DNA of 64,000 nt. It comes from Chloroflexota bacterium (GTDB lineage: Bacteria > Chloroflexota > Anaerolineae > Anaerolineales > Villigracilaceae). The stretch spans positions 1 to 64,000 of the forward strand of contig JACAEM010000038.1 of the NCBI GenBank assembly GCA_013388855.1. Direction: 5' to 3'. Position numbers and translations under genes: made by a program. Under the pieces are notes generated by a model. It was not told where the DNA came from, made no database searches, and saw only the letters and a program-made list of their open reading frames with translations. This document shows, in pieces, positions 53,502 to 62,470 of this stretch. The stretch's first letter is position 1. Every line of letters begins with the position of its first letter.

Positions 53502-54896
53502 TTAAATTTCATAGGCGGAATGTAATTCAGGGTAGTAGACTTCGCGCAGGTTATTTTCCCTTAGTTTCTCGGTCAGCATCGCGGCTTGTTTTTCTTCGCC
53601 GTGCACAAGGAAAATTCTTTTCACTGTATTTTTCACATTGACGGCATATTTCGTCAGCAAATCCTGCCCGGCATGGCCGGAAAGCCCGCCGATGGTCGCC
53701 ACCTCCGCCTGAACAGTGTATGGCTCGCCGAAAATCTTGATACGTTTCTCGCGGTCTGCCAGGCGCCGTCCCAGCGTGTACGGCGCCTGCCAGGAAACAA
53801 TGCAAACCGTATTACGCGGATTCTCGATATTGTTTCGCAAATGATGCAGAATCCGCCCGGTCTCCGCCATCCCCGAAGCAGAAATGATGATCATCGGGTC
53901 TTTGCGCAGGTTCAACGCCTTCGACTCCTCGACAGACTGGACGTACTTCAGCATCTTGAAATCAAGAGCAGGATGGCGCGCCTCTTCCACAAACTGCCTC
54001 GTTTCGGCATCGAAACATTCAGGATGCTTTTTGAAGATCTGCGACGCATTCACCGCCAGCGGACTATCGACGAACACCGGCACACGAGGCACATCGCCAT
54101 CGTGCATCATTTCATTGAGGTTATATACCAGTTCCTGCGTGCGCCCCACTGCAAAAGCCGGAATAATGACCTTGCCATTCCGCTTGATCGTCCGTCTCAC
54201 AACATCACGAAACTCGCTGTACGCCAGGGACGGATCATTGTGAAGTTTATCGCCGTAGGTCGACTCCATCAGGAGATAATCGACATTTTCCGGTAAAACC
54301 GGATCCCGCAACAATGGAAGCTTATATCGTCCGATGTCACCGGAGAACCAAAACCGGATCTTCCTTCCCTTTTCTTCGATTTCCAGCGAGACTGCCGCAG
54401 AACCGAGAATATGACCGGCCTCCACCAGGCGGGCAACTACACCGGGCACCGGCTCAAAAGGCTGGTTGTAATCCACACTACGGAAAAGGTCGGCGGCGTG
54501 TTGAGCGTCCACTTCTGTGTACAACGGCTCGATGGGTTCCTCGCCGCGTGCCCGTCGTTTCTTGTTCACGAACTCCGCGTCCGATTCCTGAATGCGACCC
54601 GAATCCGCCATCATGATTGAAGCCAGATCGGCTGTCGCATGAGTGGCATACACAGGTCCCTCATACCCATCCTGGACCAGGTTGGGAAGATTGCCACAAT
54701 GATCAATGTGCGCATGGGAAAGGATCACCGCGTCGATTTTGCGAGGGTCGTAGGCAAAGTTCAAATTTCGGGAGTAGGTCTCCTCGCGTCGACCCTGATA
54801 CAGTCCGCAGTCTAGAAGGAGGCGGTGCCCGTTGATCTCCAGCAAATGCTGACTTCCCGTCACTGTGTGCGCGGCGCCGTGAAAATGGATTTTCAA
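53502..54896 (-). CDS. MBL-fold beta-CASP RNA-processing exonuclease/endonuclease
   Basis: A 464-residue metallo-beta-lactamase/beta-CASP/RMMBL protein. Motif 2 is SHAHIDHCG; further metal ligands are in EAGHILGSA and FSGDIG. The beta-CASP part has IIPAFAVGRTQELVYNL and SASGMAETGRILHHL, and the C-terminal motif is GLSGHAGQ. These resemble CPSF73/Ysh1-type bacterial RNases rather than RNase J. The likely start is the TTG at 54896, five bases after GGAGG and one base after the rnd stop (MKIHFHGAAHTVTGS); the ORF-track TTG at 54908 lies ahead of the ribosome site. Pairing with rnd points to RNA turnover. Confidence 0.92.
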   Translation of the reverse strand: MKIHFHGAAHTVTGSQHLLEINGHRLLLDCGLYQGRREETYSRNLNFAYDPRKIDAVILSHAHIDHCGNLPNLVQDGYEGPVYATHATADLASIMMADSGRIQESDAEFVNKKRRARGEEPIEPLYTEVDAQHAADLFRSVDYNQPFEPVPGVVARLVEAGHILGSAAVSLEIEEKGRKIRFWFSGDIGRYKLPLLRDPVLPENVDYLLMESTYGDKLHNDPSLAYSEFRDVVRRTIKRNGKVIIPAFAVGRTQELVYNLNEMMHDGDVPRVPVFVDSPLAVNASQIFKKHPECFDAETRQFVEEARHPALDFKMLKYVQSVEESKALNLRKDPMIIISASGMAETGRILHHLRNNIENPRNTVCIVSWQAPYTLGRRLADREKRIKIFGEPYTVQAEVATIGGLSGHAGQDLLTKYAVNVKNTVKRIFLVHGEEKQAAMLTEKLRENNLREVYYPELHSAYEI

Positions 54897-54897
54897 T

Positions 54898-56025
54898 TCA
54901 TCCTCCAATCAAGTTGTAAATCTGCGTTCCATATTTGGCGAACCGGGTCGGAGTTTTGCTCATCACCTTCTCCAACTCCTTCAAGTTCCTGGGCGGATTT
55001 TCAGCCAGCTTATTGAGATACACTTTTGGCAGGATGATATCGGACTCAACCGATAATTCCTTGGCGATCTTCTTTCTCCAGTTCTTGAGCTTTTCCAGAC
55101 GTTTGAGAGCCGCATCGTTCGGACGTTTGGGCTGCTCCGGTTTCACAAGCGGAGCACTCAGCCCACGCCGCATCGCGGATAAGATCTGGTCGCCCCACAG
55201 GTGAATCTGTCGGGTACTCATCCCGATTCCGGCAAGGTCGACATCCTTCTCCGGCAGGTTGCGGGCAATATCGAGCAGCATGTCATCTGAGATGACCTTG
55301 AACGCCGGGCGATCGAGTTTCTCGGCGATGAGATCGCGGCAGGCGCAGAGTTCGCTCAAGATCGTCAATTCGCGCGGAGAAACATCTTTGCGCATGCTGA
55401 ATCGCTTCCAGGATGCACCGTTGTTTCTCTCCTTCGGCTCGTTTACATCACAAGCGAGGGCAAAATCCTCACGCGCCAATCCCCAGCGATCTTTTTCCCG
55501 CAGCTCTCCTTCCAGCAGGTCACGCAATTGGAAAAGGTAATGGGTATCGAAACGCGCATAATCAATCTGTGCCGGAGTCAGTGGTCGCGCTCCCCAATCC
55601 GCTTTTTGATGGCGCTTGTCGATCTTTACTTCAAACTTTTCGGCAAGCAGATTGTCCAGCCCGACGAATTGGTAGCCAAGGATGCGCGCCGCCTGCATGG
55701 TATCGAAGAGATTGGCAAATTCGAATCCGAAATCGCGCCGGAGACAGACAAGGTCATACTCCGCAGCATGGAAGATTTTCTCAATTTTGGGATCGGCAAA
55801 CAACGGGGCAAGCGGACTCATGTCCTGGAGCACCAGCGGATCGACAACATAGTCTTTTTTGGGGGTCGAAAACTGGATAAGGCAGACTCGTTCGCGAAAG
55901 GCATGCAGGCTGTTCGATTCGGTGTCCACTGCAATGCGGGGTTGTGCGGAGAGGTCCACCACCATTTGATTGAATGTAGTTGGCTTGTCCACCCATATCG
56001 GTGGAGGCAATATCTGCTGGGTCAT
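54898..56025 (-). CDS. rnd: Ribonuclease D
   Basis: A 375-residue 3'-5' exoribonuclease. DEDDy motifs are VDTESNSLHAF, FHAAEYDLVCLRRDF and YARFDTHYLFQL, with the catalytic Asp/Glu/Tyr in place. The HRDC domain follows (about 205-285, RELTILSELCACRDLIAEKLDRPAFKVISDDMLLDIARNLP), then a C-terminal helical region. It trims tRNA and other structured RNA 3' ends. The start sits eight bases after TATAAT with no ribosome site (near-leaderless). It is immediately followed by the beta-CASP nuclease gene. Confidence 0.94.
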   Translation of the reverse strand: MTQQILPPPIWVDKPTTFNQMVVDLSAQPRIAVDTESNSLHAFRERVCLIQFSTPKKDYVVDPLVLQDMSPLAPLFADPKIEKIFHAAEYDLVCLRRDFGFEFANLFDTMQAARILGYQFVGLDNLLAEKFEVKIDKRHQKADWGARPLTPAQIDYARFDTHYLFQLRDLLEGELREKDRWGLAREDFALACDVNEPKERNNGASWKRFSMRKDVSPRELTILSELCACRDLIAEKLDRPAFKVISDDMLLDIARNLPEKDVDLAGIGMSTRQIHLWGDQILSAMRRGLSAPLVKPEQPKRPNDAALKRLEKLKNWRKKIAKELSVESDIILPKVYLNKLAENPPRNLKELEKVMSKTPTRFAKYGTQIYNLIGG

Positions 56026-56074
56026 TGGGTGCGATTATAATCCCACATAATGCAGGGCAATTCGGCAAAATATC

Positions 56075-56506
56075 CTATAAGGTTTTTTCCATCACCAGTC
56101 CATCTTCCCCATCACTGTAATAGTTTCTCCAAACATCACAGGTACGATAGCCTTCCTGCTCATACAACGAGATGGCTCCGGTGTTGGAAACACGCACGGT
56201 CAACCGCACGCGCGGTAATTTGACACGTTCCTCACAGGCATGCAGGAGCGCGCGCCCGATGCCGCGTCGCTGATAAGGTGGGGAAACGCCGATAGTGGCG
56301 ATCCAAGCCACCCCTTGGGATGGACGCGGGTCGCCTGCCACGAATCCAACCATCTCGCCATCCTCCACCGCCTTCAAGCGGATCACTTCAGGCCATGTTA
56401 ATACCGCCATGAGGTCCAACAGAGACCAGGCATCCTTGTCGAAACAGGCATGTTCAAGACGGTGTAATGCTCCCAGATCAAGCAGGTTTGCGGGTTGAAT
56501 TTCCAT
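56075..56506 (-). CDS. GNAT acetyltransferase, RimI-like
   Basis: A 143-residue N-acetyltransferase: MEIQPANLLDLGALHRLEHACFDKDAWSLLDL, the acetyl-CoA loop IGVSPPYQRRGIGRALLHACEE and VRVSNTGAISLYEQEGYR. This resembles RimI-type N-alpha-acetyltransferases; the protein target is unknown. The ORF-track start at 56560 falls inside the terminator hairpin of the SPFH gene, so the start is MEIQ at 56506 or MPLT at 56518. TACAAT lies ten bases before 56506. Confidence 0.85.
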   Translation of the reverse strand: MEIQPANLLDLGALHRLEHACFDKDAWSLLDLMAVLTWPEVIRLKAVEDGEMVGFVAGDPRPSQGVAWIATIGVSPPYQRRGIGRALLHACEERVKLPRVRLTVRVSNTGAISLYEQEGYRTCDVWRNYYSDGEDGLVMEKTL

Positions 56507-56532
56507 TGTCAGCGGCATTGTATCAATAAAAA

Positions 56533-56568
56533 AGTAGAAAGTGGAAAATCTCTTCTCCACTTTCTACT
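56533..56568 (-). terminator. Terminator of the SPFH gene; copy of a palindromic repeat
   Basis: A 13-base stem AGTAGAAAGTGGA/TCCACTTTCTACT is followed on the minus strand by six T, after the SPFH stop. Nearly the same sequence recurs on the plus strand at 63526-63563. Confidence 0.88.
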
Positions 56569-56589
56569 CTCCTTTTATTTTTGCGAATA

Positions 56590-57498
56590 TTACTTTTTCA
56601 CATCTTTGCCGAGGAAATTATCCAACAAACTGGTAAATTCCATCGGGAAGATATATTTCGTGGACGGGCTCATACCCAATGACTTCAAGGTCTCGAAATA
56701 TTGCAGGGTCATGGTCTTCTGGTCGATGGTCTTGGCGGCAGCAAAGATAGTTTCAAGCGCCTGGGCAAAGCCTTGTGCGCGCAACAATTGTGCCTGCCGT
56801 TCACCTTCCGCTTGCAGGATCGCGGACTGCTTCTGACCTTCGGCACGCAGGATGTTGGACTGCTTTTCGCCTTCCGCCACGTTGACCGCGGCCTCGCGCG
56901 TACCGGTCGATTCGGTTACGACCGCGCGGCGGATACGTTCCGCAGACATCTGACGGTTCATGGCGTCCTGCACGTCGCGCGGCGGGATGATCTCGCGTAT
57001 TTCCACGTTGGTGACTTTCACACCCCAGCGCTCGGTTACTTCGTCGAGGCGGGTGCGGAGCATGTTGTTGATGTGTTCGCGTTCTGAAAGCACATCGTCG
57101 AGCGGAATACCACCGATGACTGCACGTAGGGTGGTCGCCGCGATACCAGCGGCGGCGGATTCAAAATTACCAACCTGTAACACGGATTCAGCCGGATCAA
57201 GCACCTTGTAGTACCACAGGAAGTCGATCGAGATCGGGGCTTTATCCTTGGTGATCGAAGTCTGATGAGGCACTTCGCGCACTTGTTCACGCAGGTCCAC
57301 CTTTACGGCACGGTCAATGACAGGGACAAGGAAGACGATTCCGGGTCCACGGGCGCCTACACAACGACCCAGCCGGAACACGACCAGACGCTGGTACTCG
57401 GGAACGATACGGATGGCATTGGCTACAAAAATAAAGCCAATGATCAGGATCGCGCCCACAAAACAGAAAAGTCCTCCACCTACACCGAGTATATCCAT
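56590..57498 (-). CDS. SPFH/Band 7 stomatin-like membrane protein
   Basis: A 302-residue protein: N-terminal membrane helix (GGLFCFVGAILIIGFIFVANAI), SPFH domain (VPEYQRLVVFRLGRCVGARGPGIVFLVPVIDRAVKVDLRE...WGVKVTNVEIREIIPP) and a coiled coil rich in AEGE/EGQ/RAQ (AEGEKQSNILRAEGQKQSAILQAEGERQAQLLRAQG). It forms membrane microdomain scaffolds. AAGGAG precedes the ATG. The partner nfeD-like gene is 12 bases upstream, the standard stomatin-NfeD pair. Confidence 0.93.
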   Translation of the reverse strand: MDILGVGGGLFCFVGAILIIGFIFVANAIRIVPEYQRLVVFRLGRCVGARGPGIVFLVPVIDRAVKVDLREQVREVPHQTSITKDKAPISIDFLWYYKVLDPAESVLQVGNFESAAAGIAATTLRAVIGGIPLDDVLSEREHINNMLRTRLDEVTERWGVKVTNVEIREIIPPRDVQDAMNRQMSAERIRRAVVTESTGTREAAVNVAEGEKQSNILRAEGQKQSAILQAEGERQAQLLRAQGFAQALETIFAAAKTIDQKTMTLQYFETLKSLGMSPSTKYIFPMEFTSLLDNFLGKDVKK

Positions 57499-57510
57499 AG
57501 TATTCTCCTT

Positions 57511-58116
57511 TTACGACTTGGTATTGGTTACTTTTTCGACAACGACCACAAATCCTTCTCTGCGGACGACACGGATCGTACTACCCGCAGGGATGGAACT
57601 CTCACTACGAGCCGACCATAATTCACCGCCCACTTGTACACTTCCTTCATCCAGGATCTTTGTCCGCGCCTCTCCGATCCTTCCGACCAGCCCGTCAAGG
57701 TCATGTATCGGTCTGGCACCCGCAGCTTCAATGGATTTGCGAACCGCAATCCAAAGAAAACCAGCCACGAGAACCGAGGAAACAATCGCTACGACCGGAT
57801 TGACTGCCATGATGCCGGTAGTGCGGGGAAAGAGAAAAACGGAACCCACCACCAGCAACAGAATGGACAAACCGAGGAACAATTCCCGTTTGGGTTTCCG
57901 AATCGCGTACACAAAGGGCACAAGGCTCAACACCAAAAGCGCCAGCGCCCACCAGTTGAAGGACAGGTTGTAAACCGCATATCCAGCGAGTACGAGACAG
58001 AAAAACGCCCCCACTTCAAACAGACCCGTCCCCGGCGAGACGATTGCCATGAAACCCAGCATCACGCCTGCCAGCAAAATGAGATACGCCACATTGGGTT
58101 CAAGCAGAAAATCCAT
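57511..58116 (-). CDS. NfeD-like membrane protein
   Basis: A 201-residue NfeD protein of the short type: about four to five helices (LLAGVMLGFMAIVSPGTGLFEVGAFFCLVLAGY...) and a C-terminal OB-fold domain (DGLVGRIGEARTKILDEGSVQVGGELWSARSESSIPAGSTIRVVRREGFVVVVE). There is no N-terminal serine-protease domain. GGAGG precedes the ATG and a TATAAT lies at 58131-58136 on the minus strand. NfeD proteins interact with the SPFH partner encoded next. Confidence 0.93.
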   Translation of the reverse strand: MDFLLEPNVAYLILLAGVMLGFMAIVSPGTGLFEVGAFFCLVLAGYAVYNLSFNWWALALLVLSLVPFVYAIRKPKRELFLGLSILLLVVGSVFLFPRTTGIMAVNPVVAIVSSVLVAGFLWIAVRKSIEAAGARPIHDLDGLVGRIGEARTKILDEGSVQVGGELWSARSESSIPAGSTIRVVRREGFVVVVEKVTNTKS

Positions 58117-58271
58117 ATTGCCTCCAATTCATTATACAACAAGACCAGCTCATAATCCTAACTTATCTACGAGCCGTGGTACGAAAAGTTTTGAGAGGCG
58201 CGCTTCAAGACTATAATTAGCCCAACATTCAAACATCCTCGCCTGCGCGGCAGGCGGGGCAAGGAGATTTT

Positions 58272-59600
58272 GTGAAATTTAACAAGATTTGTATTCTCGG
58301 TCTCGGCTATATCGGACTGCCGACCGCGTCCACCTTCGCCGTAAACGGACTCAAGGTTCTCGGTGTGGACATCAACCCGAACATCGTCGAAACCCTCAAA
58401 AGAGGGGACATCCACATTCACGAGCCAGGGCTGCGCGATGTCGTCAAGCGGGCAATCGACTCGGGGAACCTTTCAGCCTCCACAAAGCCTGAAGAAGCCG
58501 ATGCCTTCATCATCGCTGTCCCAACACCATTCAAAGATCGCGAATCCGGTGACTTTGAGGGGCGCAAATACAAACTGGCAGATATGAGAGCCGTAATCTC
58601 TGCCACGGAAGCCATTGTGCCGTTCCTCCGTAAAGGGAATTTGGTCGTTCTGGAATCGACCTCCCCGCCTCGCACGACCGTCGATCTGGTCGCCCCCATT
58701 TTGGAACGTTCTGGGCTGAAAGCGGGCACCGATTTCTTCCTGTGCTATTCGCCGGAGCGGGTCCTGCCGGGGCAAATCCTGCGCGAATTGATTGAGAACG
58801 CCCGTGTCATTGGCGGCGTGACCCCCGAATCAGCAAAAGCCGGGCATGACCTCTACGCAACCTTTGTCAAAGGCAGGATCATCGAAACAGACTCGACCAC
58901 CGCCGAGATGGTCAAGATCATGGAGAATACCACCCGCGATGTGAACATTGCCATCGCCAACGAGTTTGCCCGCCTTGCCGAAAAATTTGGCGTGGATGTG
59001 TGGGAGGCCATCAGCCTCGCCAACCTGCACCCGCGCATCCACATCCTCAGCCCGGGGCCGGGTGTTGGCGGTCACTGCATCAGCGTGGACCCGTGGTTCT
59101 TCGTCGAAGCCGCACCGGAATTGACGCCGCTCATTTACCACGCGCGTCACGTCAATGATACGCAGCCCCACTTTGTAGTGGAAAAAGCCAGGCAGGCGCT
59201 CGGCGGTTTGAATGGTAAAAAGATCACTGCCCTCGGACTTGCCTACAAACCCGATGTGGACGACTTGCGCGAAAGCCCCGCCACTGAAGTCGTTCATTTG
59301 CTCCAAAAGGAAGGCGCGCAAGTCAAAGCATGGGAACCATTCAAACCTGATGCTAAAATGGATGGCATTCACATGGCGGAAAGTTTGCACGATGCGCTTC
59401 AGGACAGCGACCTCATCCTGCTGCTCGTCAAACACACGGAATTCGTCTCGCTCAAACCGGAAGGCATCATCTCCCAGACCAAAGCACGCGTCGCTCTTGA
59501 TACCGTCAATGCCTGGAAAATGGATGAATGGCAAAACGCAGGCTTCCAACTCCACCGCCTTGGCGATGGCAAATCGCCGGTCGCAAAGCATCAACCGTAA
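58272..59600 (+). CDS. wecC: UDP-N-acetyl-D-mannosamine dehydrogenase
   Basis: A 442-residue UDP-sugar dehydrogenase. NAD-binding ILGLGYIGLPTASTFA, the VESTSPPRTT-like segment VLESTSPPRTTVDLVAP, central ENTTRDVNIAIANEF and the catalytic-cysteine motif GPGVGGHCISVDPWF are all present, as in WecC (UDP-ManNAc to UDP-ManNAcA). The C-terminal UDP-binding domain has LGLAYKPDVDDLRESPA. GTG start with AAGGAG five bases upstream. The wecB gene follows 12 bases after its stop and supplies its substrate. Confidence 0.94.
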   Translation: MKFNKICILGLGYIGLPTASTFAVNGLKVLGVDINPNIVETLKRGDIHIHEPGLRDVVKRAIDSGNLSASTKPEEADAFIIAVPTPFKDRESGDFEGRKYKLADMRAVISATEAIVPFLRKGNLVVLESTSPPRTTVDLVAPILERSGLKAGTDFFLCYSPERVLPGQILRELIENARVIGGVTPESAKAGHDLYATFVKGRIIETDSTTAEMVKIMENTTRDVNIAIANEFARLAEKFGVDVWEAISLANLHPRIHILSPGPGVGGHCISVDPWFFVEAAPELTPLIYHARHVNDTQPHFVVEKARQALGGLNGKKITALGLAYKPDVDDLRESPATEVVHLLQKEGAQVKAWEPFKPDAKMDGIHMAESLHDALQDSDLILLLVKHTEFVSLKPEGIISQTKARVALDTVNAWKMDEWQNAGFQLHRLGDGKSPVAKHQP

Positions 59601-59612
59601 ACCGCCAATCGC

Positions 59613-60734
59613 ATGAAGATTCTCTCCGTTCTTGGAACCCGCCCCGAAGCCGTAAAAATGGCTCCGATCATCCGTTTGCTGAGGGAGACGGCAGGCATCG
59701 AATCGCGTGTTTGCAACACTGCCCAACACCGTCAGATGATCGACCAGGTGTTGGATTTATTCGAGATTCAGCCGGAATACGATCTGGACCTGATGCGCGA
59801 GGGACAGACAATGGCGCAGGTCAGCGCAGGGGTGTTCACTCATCTTGACCCCATCCTTGGTGAATTCAACCCTGATTGGGTACTGGCAGTTGGTGATACA
59901 ACCACGGTCGTGACCACCTCCCTGCTAGCTTTTTACCGCAAGATCAAATTCGGACACATCGAAGCCGGTCTCCGCACCCACAACAAATGGCATCCCTTCC
60001 CGGAGGAAATCAATCGACGGCTGGCAACGGTCACCGCGGATTTGCATTTCGCGCCCACCGCCTGGTCACAGGGAAACCTTCTGCGTGAGGGCATCGAGCC
60101 GGAAAAAATTTTCGTCACCGGCAACCCGGTCATCGACGCGTTGAATTATGTCGCGCATCAGGAAGAGCCGAAAGAAATAACCGGCTTGCTCAATACCCTG
60201 GGTATTACCGACCACGCGGCTAAGAGACTGATTCTCGTCACTGCCCACCGCCGCGAGAACTTCGGTCAAGGCATGGAAAACATCTGCCACGCGCTTCGGC
60301 AACTGGCGCAACGCGAAGATGTCGAGATCGTTTACCCGGTCCACCTGAATCCAAACGTGCAGGAACCGGTCAATCGCATTTTAAGTGATGTGAAGCATGT
60401 CACACTCTTGCCGCCGCTGGATTATCTCCCGTTGGTGCACCTGATGAAACGCGCCTCGCTGATCCTTACCGATTCAGGCGGTATCCAGGAGGAGGCGCCA
60501 ACCTTTGGAATTCCCGTGCTGGTCATGCGCGAGACAACTGAACGTCCGGAGGGAATCGAAGCGGGAATCCTTAAACTGGTTGGAACGGAACCCAGTCGCA
60601 TCATCCGGGAAGCGAAGCGGCTGTTGGACGACCCAGCCGAATATACCAAAATGGCAAAAACAGCGAATCCCTACGGCGACGGTCACGCGGCAGAACGGAT
60701 CATCAACGCCTTATTAAGCACATCCCGAGGATGA
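59613..60734 (+). CDS. wecB: UDP-N-acetylglucosamine 2-epimerase
   Basis: A 373-residue non-hydrolysing epimerase interconverting UDP-GlcNAc and UDP-ManNAc. It has LGTRPEAVKMAPIIRLLRE, NTAQHRQMIDQVLDLF, HIEAGLRTHNKWHPFPEEINRRL, VTAHRRENFG and the UDP-binding DSGGIQEEAPTFGIPVLVMRETTERPEG. With wecC it makes UDP-ManNAcA, probably for a wall or capsule polymer. No glycosyltransferase using that sugar is adjacent; the polysaccharide cluster lies about 28 kb away. Confidence 0.95.
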   Translation: MKILSVLGTRPEAVKMAPIIRLLRETAGIESRVCNTAQHRQMIDQVLDLFEIQPEYDLDLMREGQTMAQVSAGVFTHLDPILGEFNPDWVLAVGDTTTVVTTSLLAFYRKIKFGHIEAGLRTHNKWHPFPEEINRRLATVTADLHFAPTAWSQGNLLREGIEPEKIFVTGNPVIDALNYVAHQEEPKEITGLLNTLGITDHAAKRLILVTAHRRENFGQGMENICHALRQLAQREDVEIVYPVHLNPNVQEPVNRILSDVKHVTLLPPLDYLPLVHLMKRASLILTDSGGIQEEAPTFGIPVLVMRETTERPEGIEAGILKLVGTEPSRIIREAKRLLDDPAEYTKMAKTANPYGDGHAAERIINALLSTSRG

Positions 60735-60800
60735 TGGGCTTATCCAAATTGACAAGCAGGACTCGTTCCCGGTATATCGAATGTGTGTATAATGAATTCG

Positions 60801-61742
60801 ATGAAATTCGCAAGACGACTCGCCGTCGCATGGATAATTTTGTTTCTCCTGTTGCCATACAGCCCTGCTCAAGCGCAGTCAGAGGGTGTGAGTTTTTTTC
60901 CCGAAACCGGGCACTTTGTCAAAGGCAAATTTCTTGAATTTTATAACTCCGCCAAACAGCCGCTTCTTGTCTATGGATACCCGATCACGGAACAGATGAC
61001 ATCGAAGGACGGAAAGACGGTCCAATATTTTCAGCGGGCGCGTTTTGAACTGGGTAGAGACCTGTTTGGCAACCCGGCAATACACCTGACACCGCTTGGA
61101 GAGGTCACTTACCAACCGGACAGCCAACTCCGGCTCGAAAACCCTGTCGGATGCCAAGTATTCCTCAGTGGACATCGCGTCTGTTACGCCTTCCTCGATT
61201 TCTTCAAAACCAATGGAGGAGTGGCGCAATTTGGAAACCCCATTTCACCATTCGAATTTCATGATGGCGTTATTGTGCAATATTTCGAGAGGGCGCGCTT
61301 CGAATGGCGCGCGGATCGTCCCGAGGACCAACGCGTGGTCGTGAGCGATCTTGGGCGTGTCTATTTCGATCAGCTCGGTGAAGACACGGCACAACTCAAA
61401 CCGGTCACTCCGCAGGATGCCACGATCAACCCGGTCCTGTCCATCAAAGTGCGGGCTTTCGTGCAAAAGCCGGTAATGTCCGCAACGGGACAGCAAACCG
61501 TGTACGTTTTCGTCCACAACCAGACTCAGCAGGCCGTTTCAAATGCGAACGGCAAAGTCGTCATCCACTGGACAGACGGCAGCGTGGAGGAATATTTCTT
61601 CACCACAAATGCCTCAGGGGTGGGCACCGCGTCGTTCAGTTTTTCGGAACAGGAAAAAGGAATGCTGGTTCCAATAGACATCGTTGTCGCATATCAGGGG
61701 TTGACCAGCGTTACAACGACATCTTTCCGCATCTGGTATTAG
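60801..61742 (+). CDS. Secreted protein with two YFxRARFE repeats and an Ig-like domain
   Basis: A 313-residue exported protein with signal peptide MKFARRLAVAWIILFLLLPYSPAQAQ. Two related units follow: FFPETGHFVKGKFLEFYNSAKQPLLVYGYPITEQ...VQYFQRARFELG and FLSGHRVCYAFLDFFKTNGGVAQFGNPISPFEF...VQYFERARFEW. The remaining 110 residues look like a beta-sandwich (VRAFVQKPVMSATGQQTVYVFVHNQTQQAV). The repeats resemble LGFP-type wall-associated repeats; I have seen this pattern in Chloroflexota proteins, but function is unknown. ATG 60801 follows TATAAT by seven bases. Confidence 0.78.
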   Translation: MKFARRLAVAWIILFLLLPYSPAQAQSEGVSFFPETGHFVKGKFLEFYNSAKQPLLVYGYPITEQMTSKDGKTVQYFQRARFELGRDLFGNPAIHLTPLGEVTYQPDSQLRLENPVGCQVFLSGHRVCYAFLDFFKTNGGVAQFGNPISPFEFHDGVIVQYFERARFEWRADRPEDQRVVVSDLGRVYFDQLGEDTAQLKPVTPQDATINPVLSIKVRAFVQKPVMSATGQQTVYVFVHNQTQQAVSNANGKVVIHWTDGSVEEYFFTTNASGVGTASFSFSEQEKGMLVPIDIVVAYQGLTSVTTTSFRIWY

Positions 61743-62416
61743 AAAATTTCCATCAACTCAAAAACTGGACCGTCTTTGCAAGCCATTTTCCAGCCGGACC
61801 TGAACGCCACCGCACAAACTCCGCAATCCGCGATTCCGCCGCACGGCATCGGGGTGCGGACAAGGACCTGCGCGCCCTTCCCAGCCCAGGCTTGTTTCAT
61901 GGAACCCAGATATTCCTCCAGCTTGAACAAATTCCCGCACGCCACATCGAACGCGAGGACATCCGCCCATTCGGCGATCTCAGCCAATGCGGACACTGGT
62001 TGGACTTCCACCTCATCGGGCAGGGAGTCAGAGCCAAGATTTGTGACTAGCGTCACTGCCGCGCCCGACTTGAGCGCCGGTACGATCAATCCGCGCAGCC
62101 GCAGCGGGGCATCATCAAATGCAACCAGCGCCACCTTCCGCGCAGAGGCAGGCAGGTTGAAGCCGCGTCCCAGCGGGCCGCGTAGATGAAGTTCCCGCCC
62201 TGGAATCCACGAATCCGGAACCGGGGCGGCGGCGATAAAACCTTGAGGGGTGGAATCCGTAGAAAAGATGGAGGCAGGCAAAGGCGAGTCGGAGGCGTCG
62301 CTGGCAAGCAGGTATTGCCCCGGAGCCGGAATCAGGTTCGTGGGGCAAGAAATCCGCGTATGACGGAGTCCATCCTCCAACATCAATTCAACCACTTGTC
62401 CTTTGCCTGTATGCAT
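61739..62416 (-). CDS. PyrK-like iron-sulfur flavoprotein subunit
   Basis: A 225-residue protein related to the electron-transfer subunit of dihydroorotate dehydrogenase. The N-terminal part (APGQYLLASDASDSPLPASIF, LHLRGPLGRGFNLP) is a flavin-type beta-barrel, the middle is NAD-binding-like, and the C-terminus has PCGGIADCGVCAVAFRSGWKMACKDGPVF, four cysteines for a 2Fe-2S cluster. There is no pyrD beside it, so the partner is unknown. The stop overlaps the convergent secreted-protein gene by four bases. Confidence 0.82.
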   Translation of the reverse strand: MHTGKGQVVELMLEDGLRHTRISCPTNLIPAPGQYLLASDASDSPLPASIFSTDSTPQGFIAAAPVPDSWIPGRELHLRGPLGRGFNLPASARKVALVAFDDAPLRLRGLIVPALKSGAAVTLVTNLGSDSLPDEVEVQPVSALAEIAEWADVLAFDVACGNLFKLEEYLGSMKQAWAGKGAQVLVRTPMPCGGIADCGVCAVAFRSGWKMACKDGPVFELMEIF

Positions 62417-62470
62417 ATCGCTATGCTATCATGGCGGTATAATAATTTCAACTTTAATTTTGGAGGAACA

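Noticed and set aside
58830-59729. 299-residue minus-strand ORF
   Set aside because: Antisense shadow of wecC and the wecB start.
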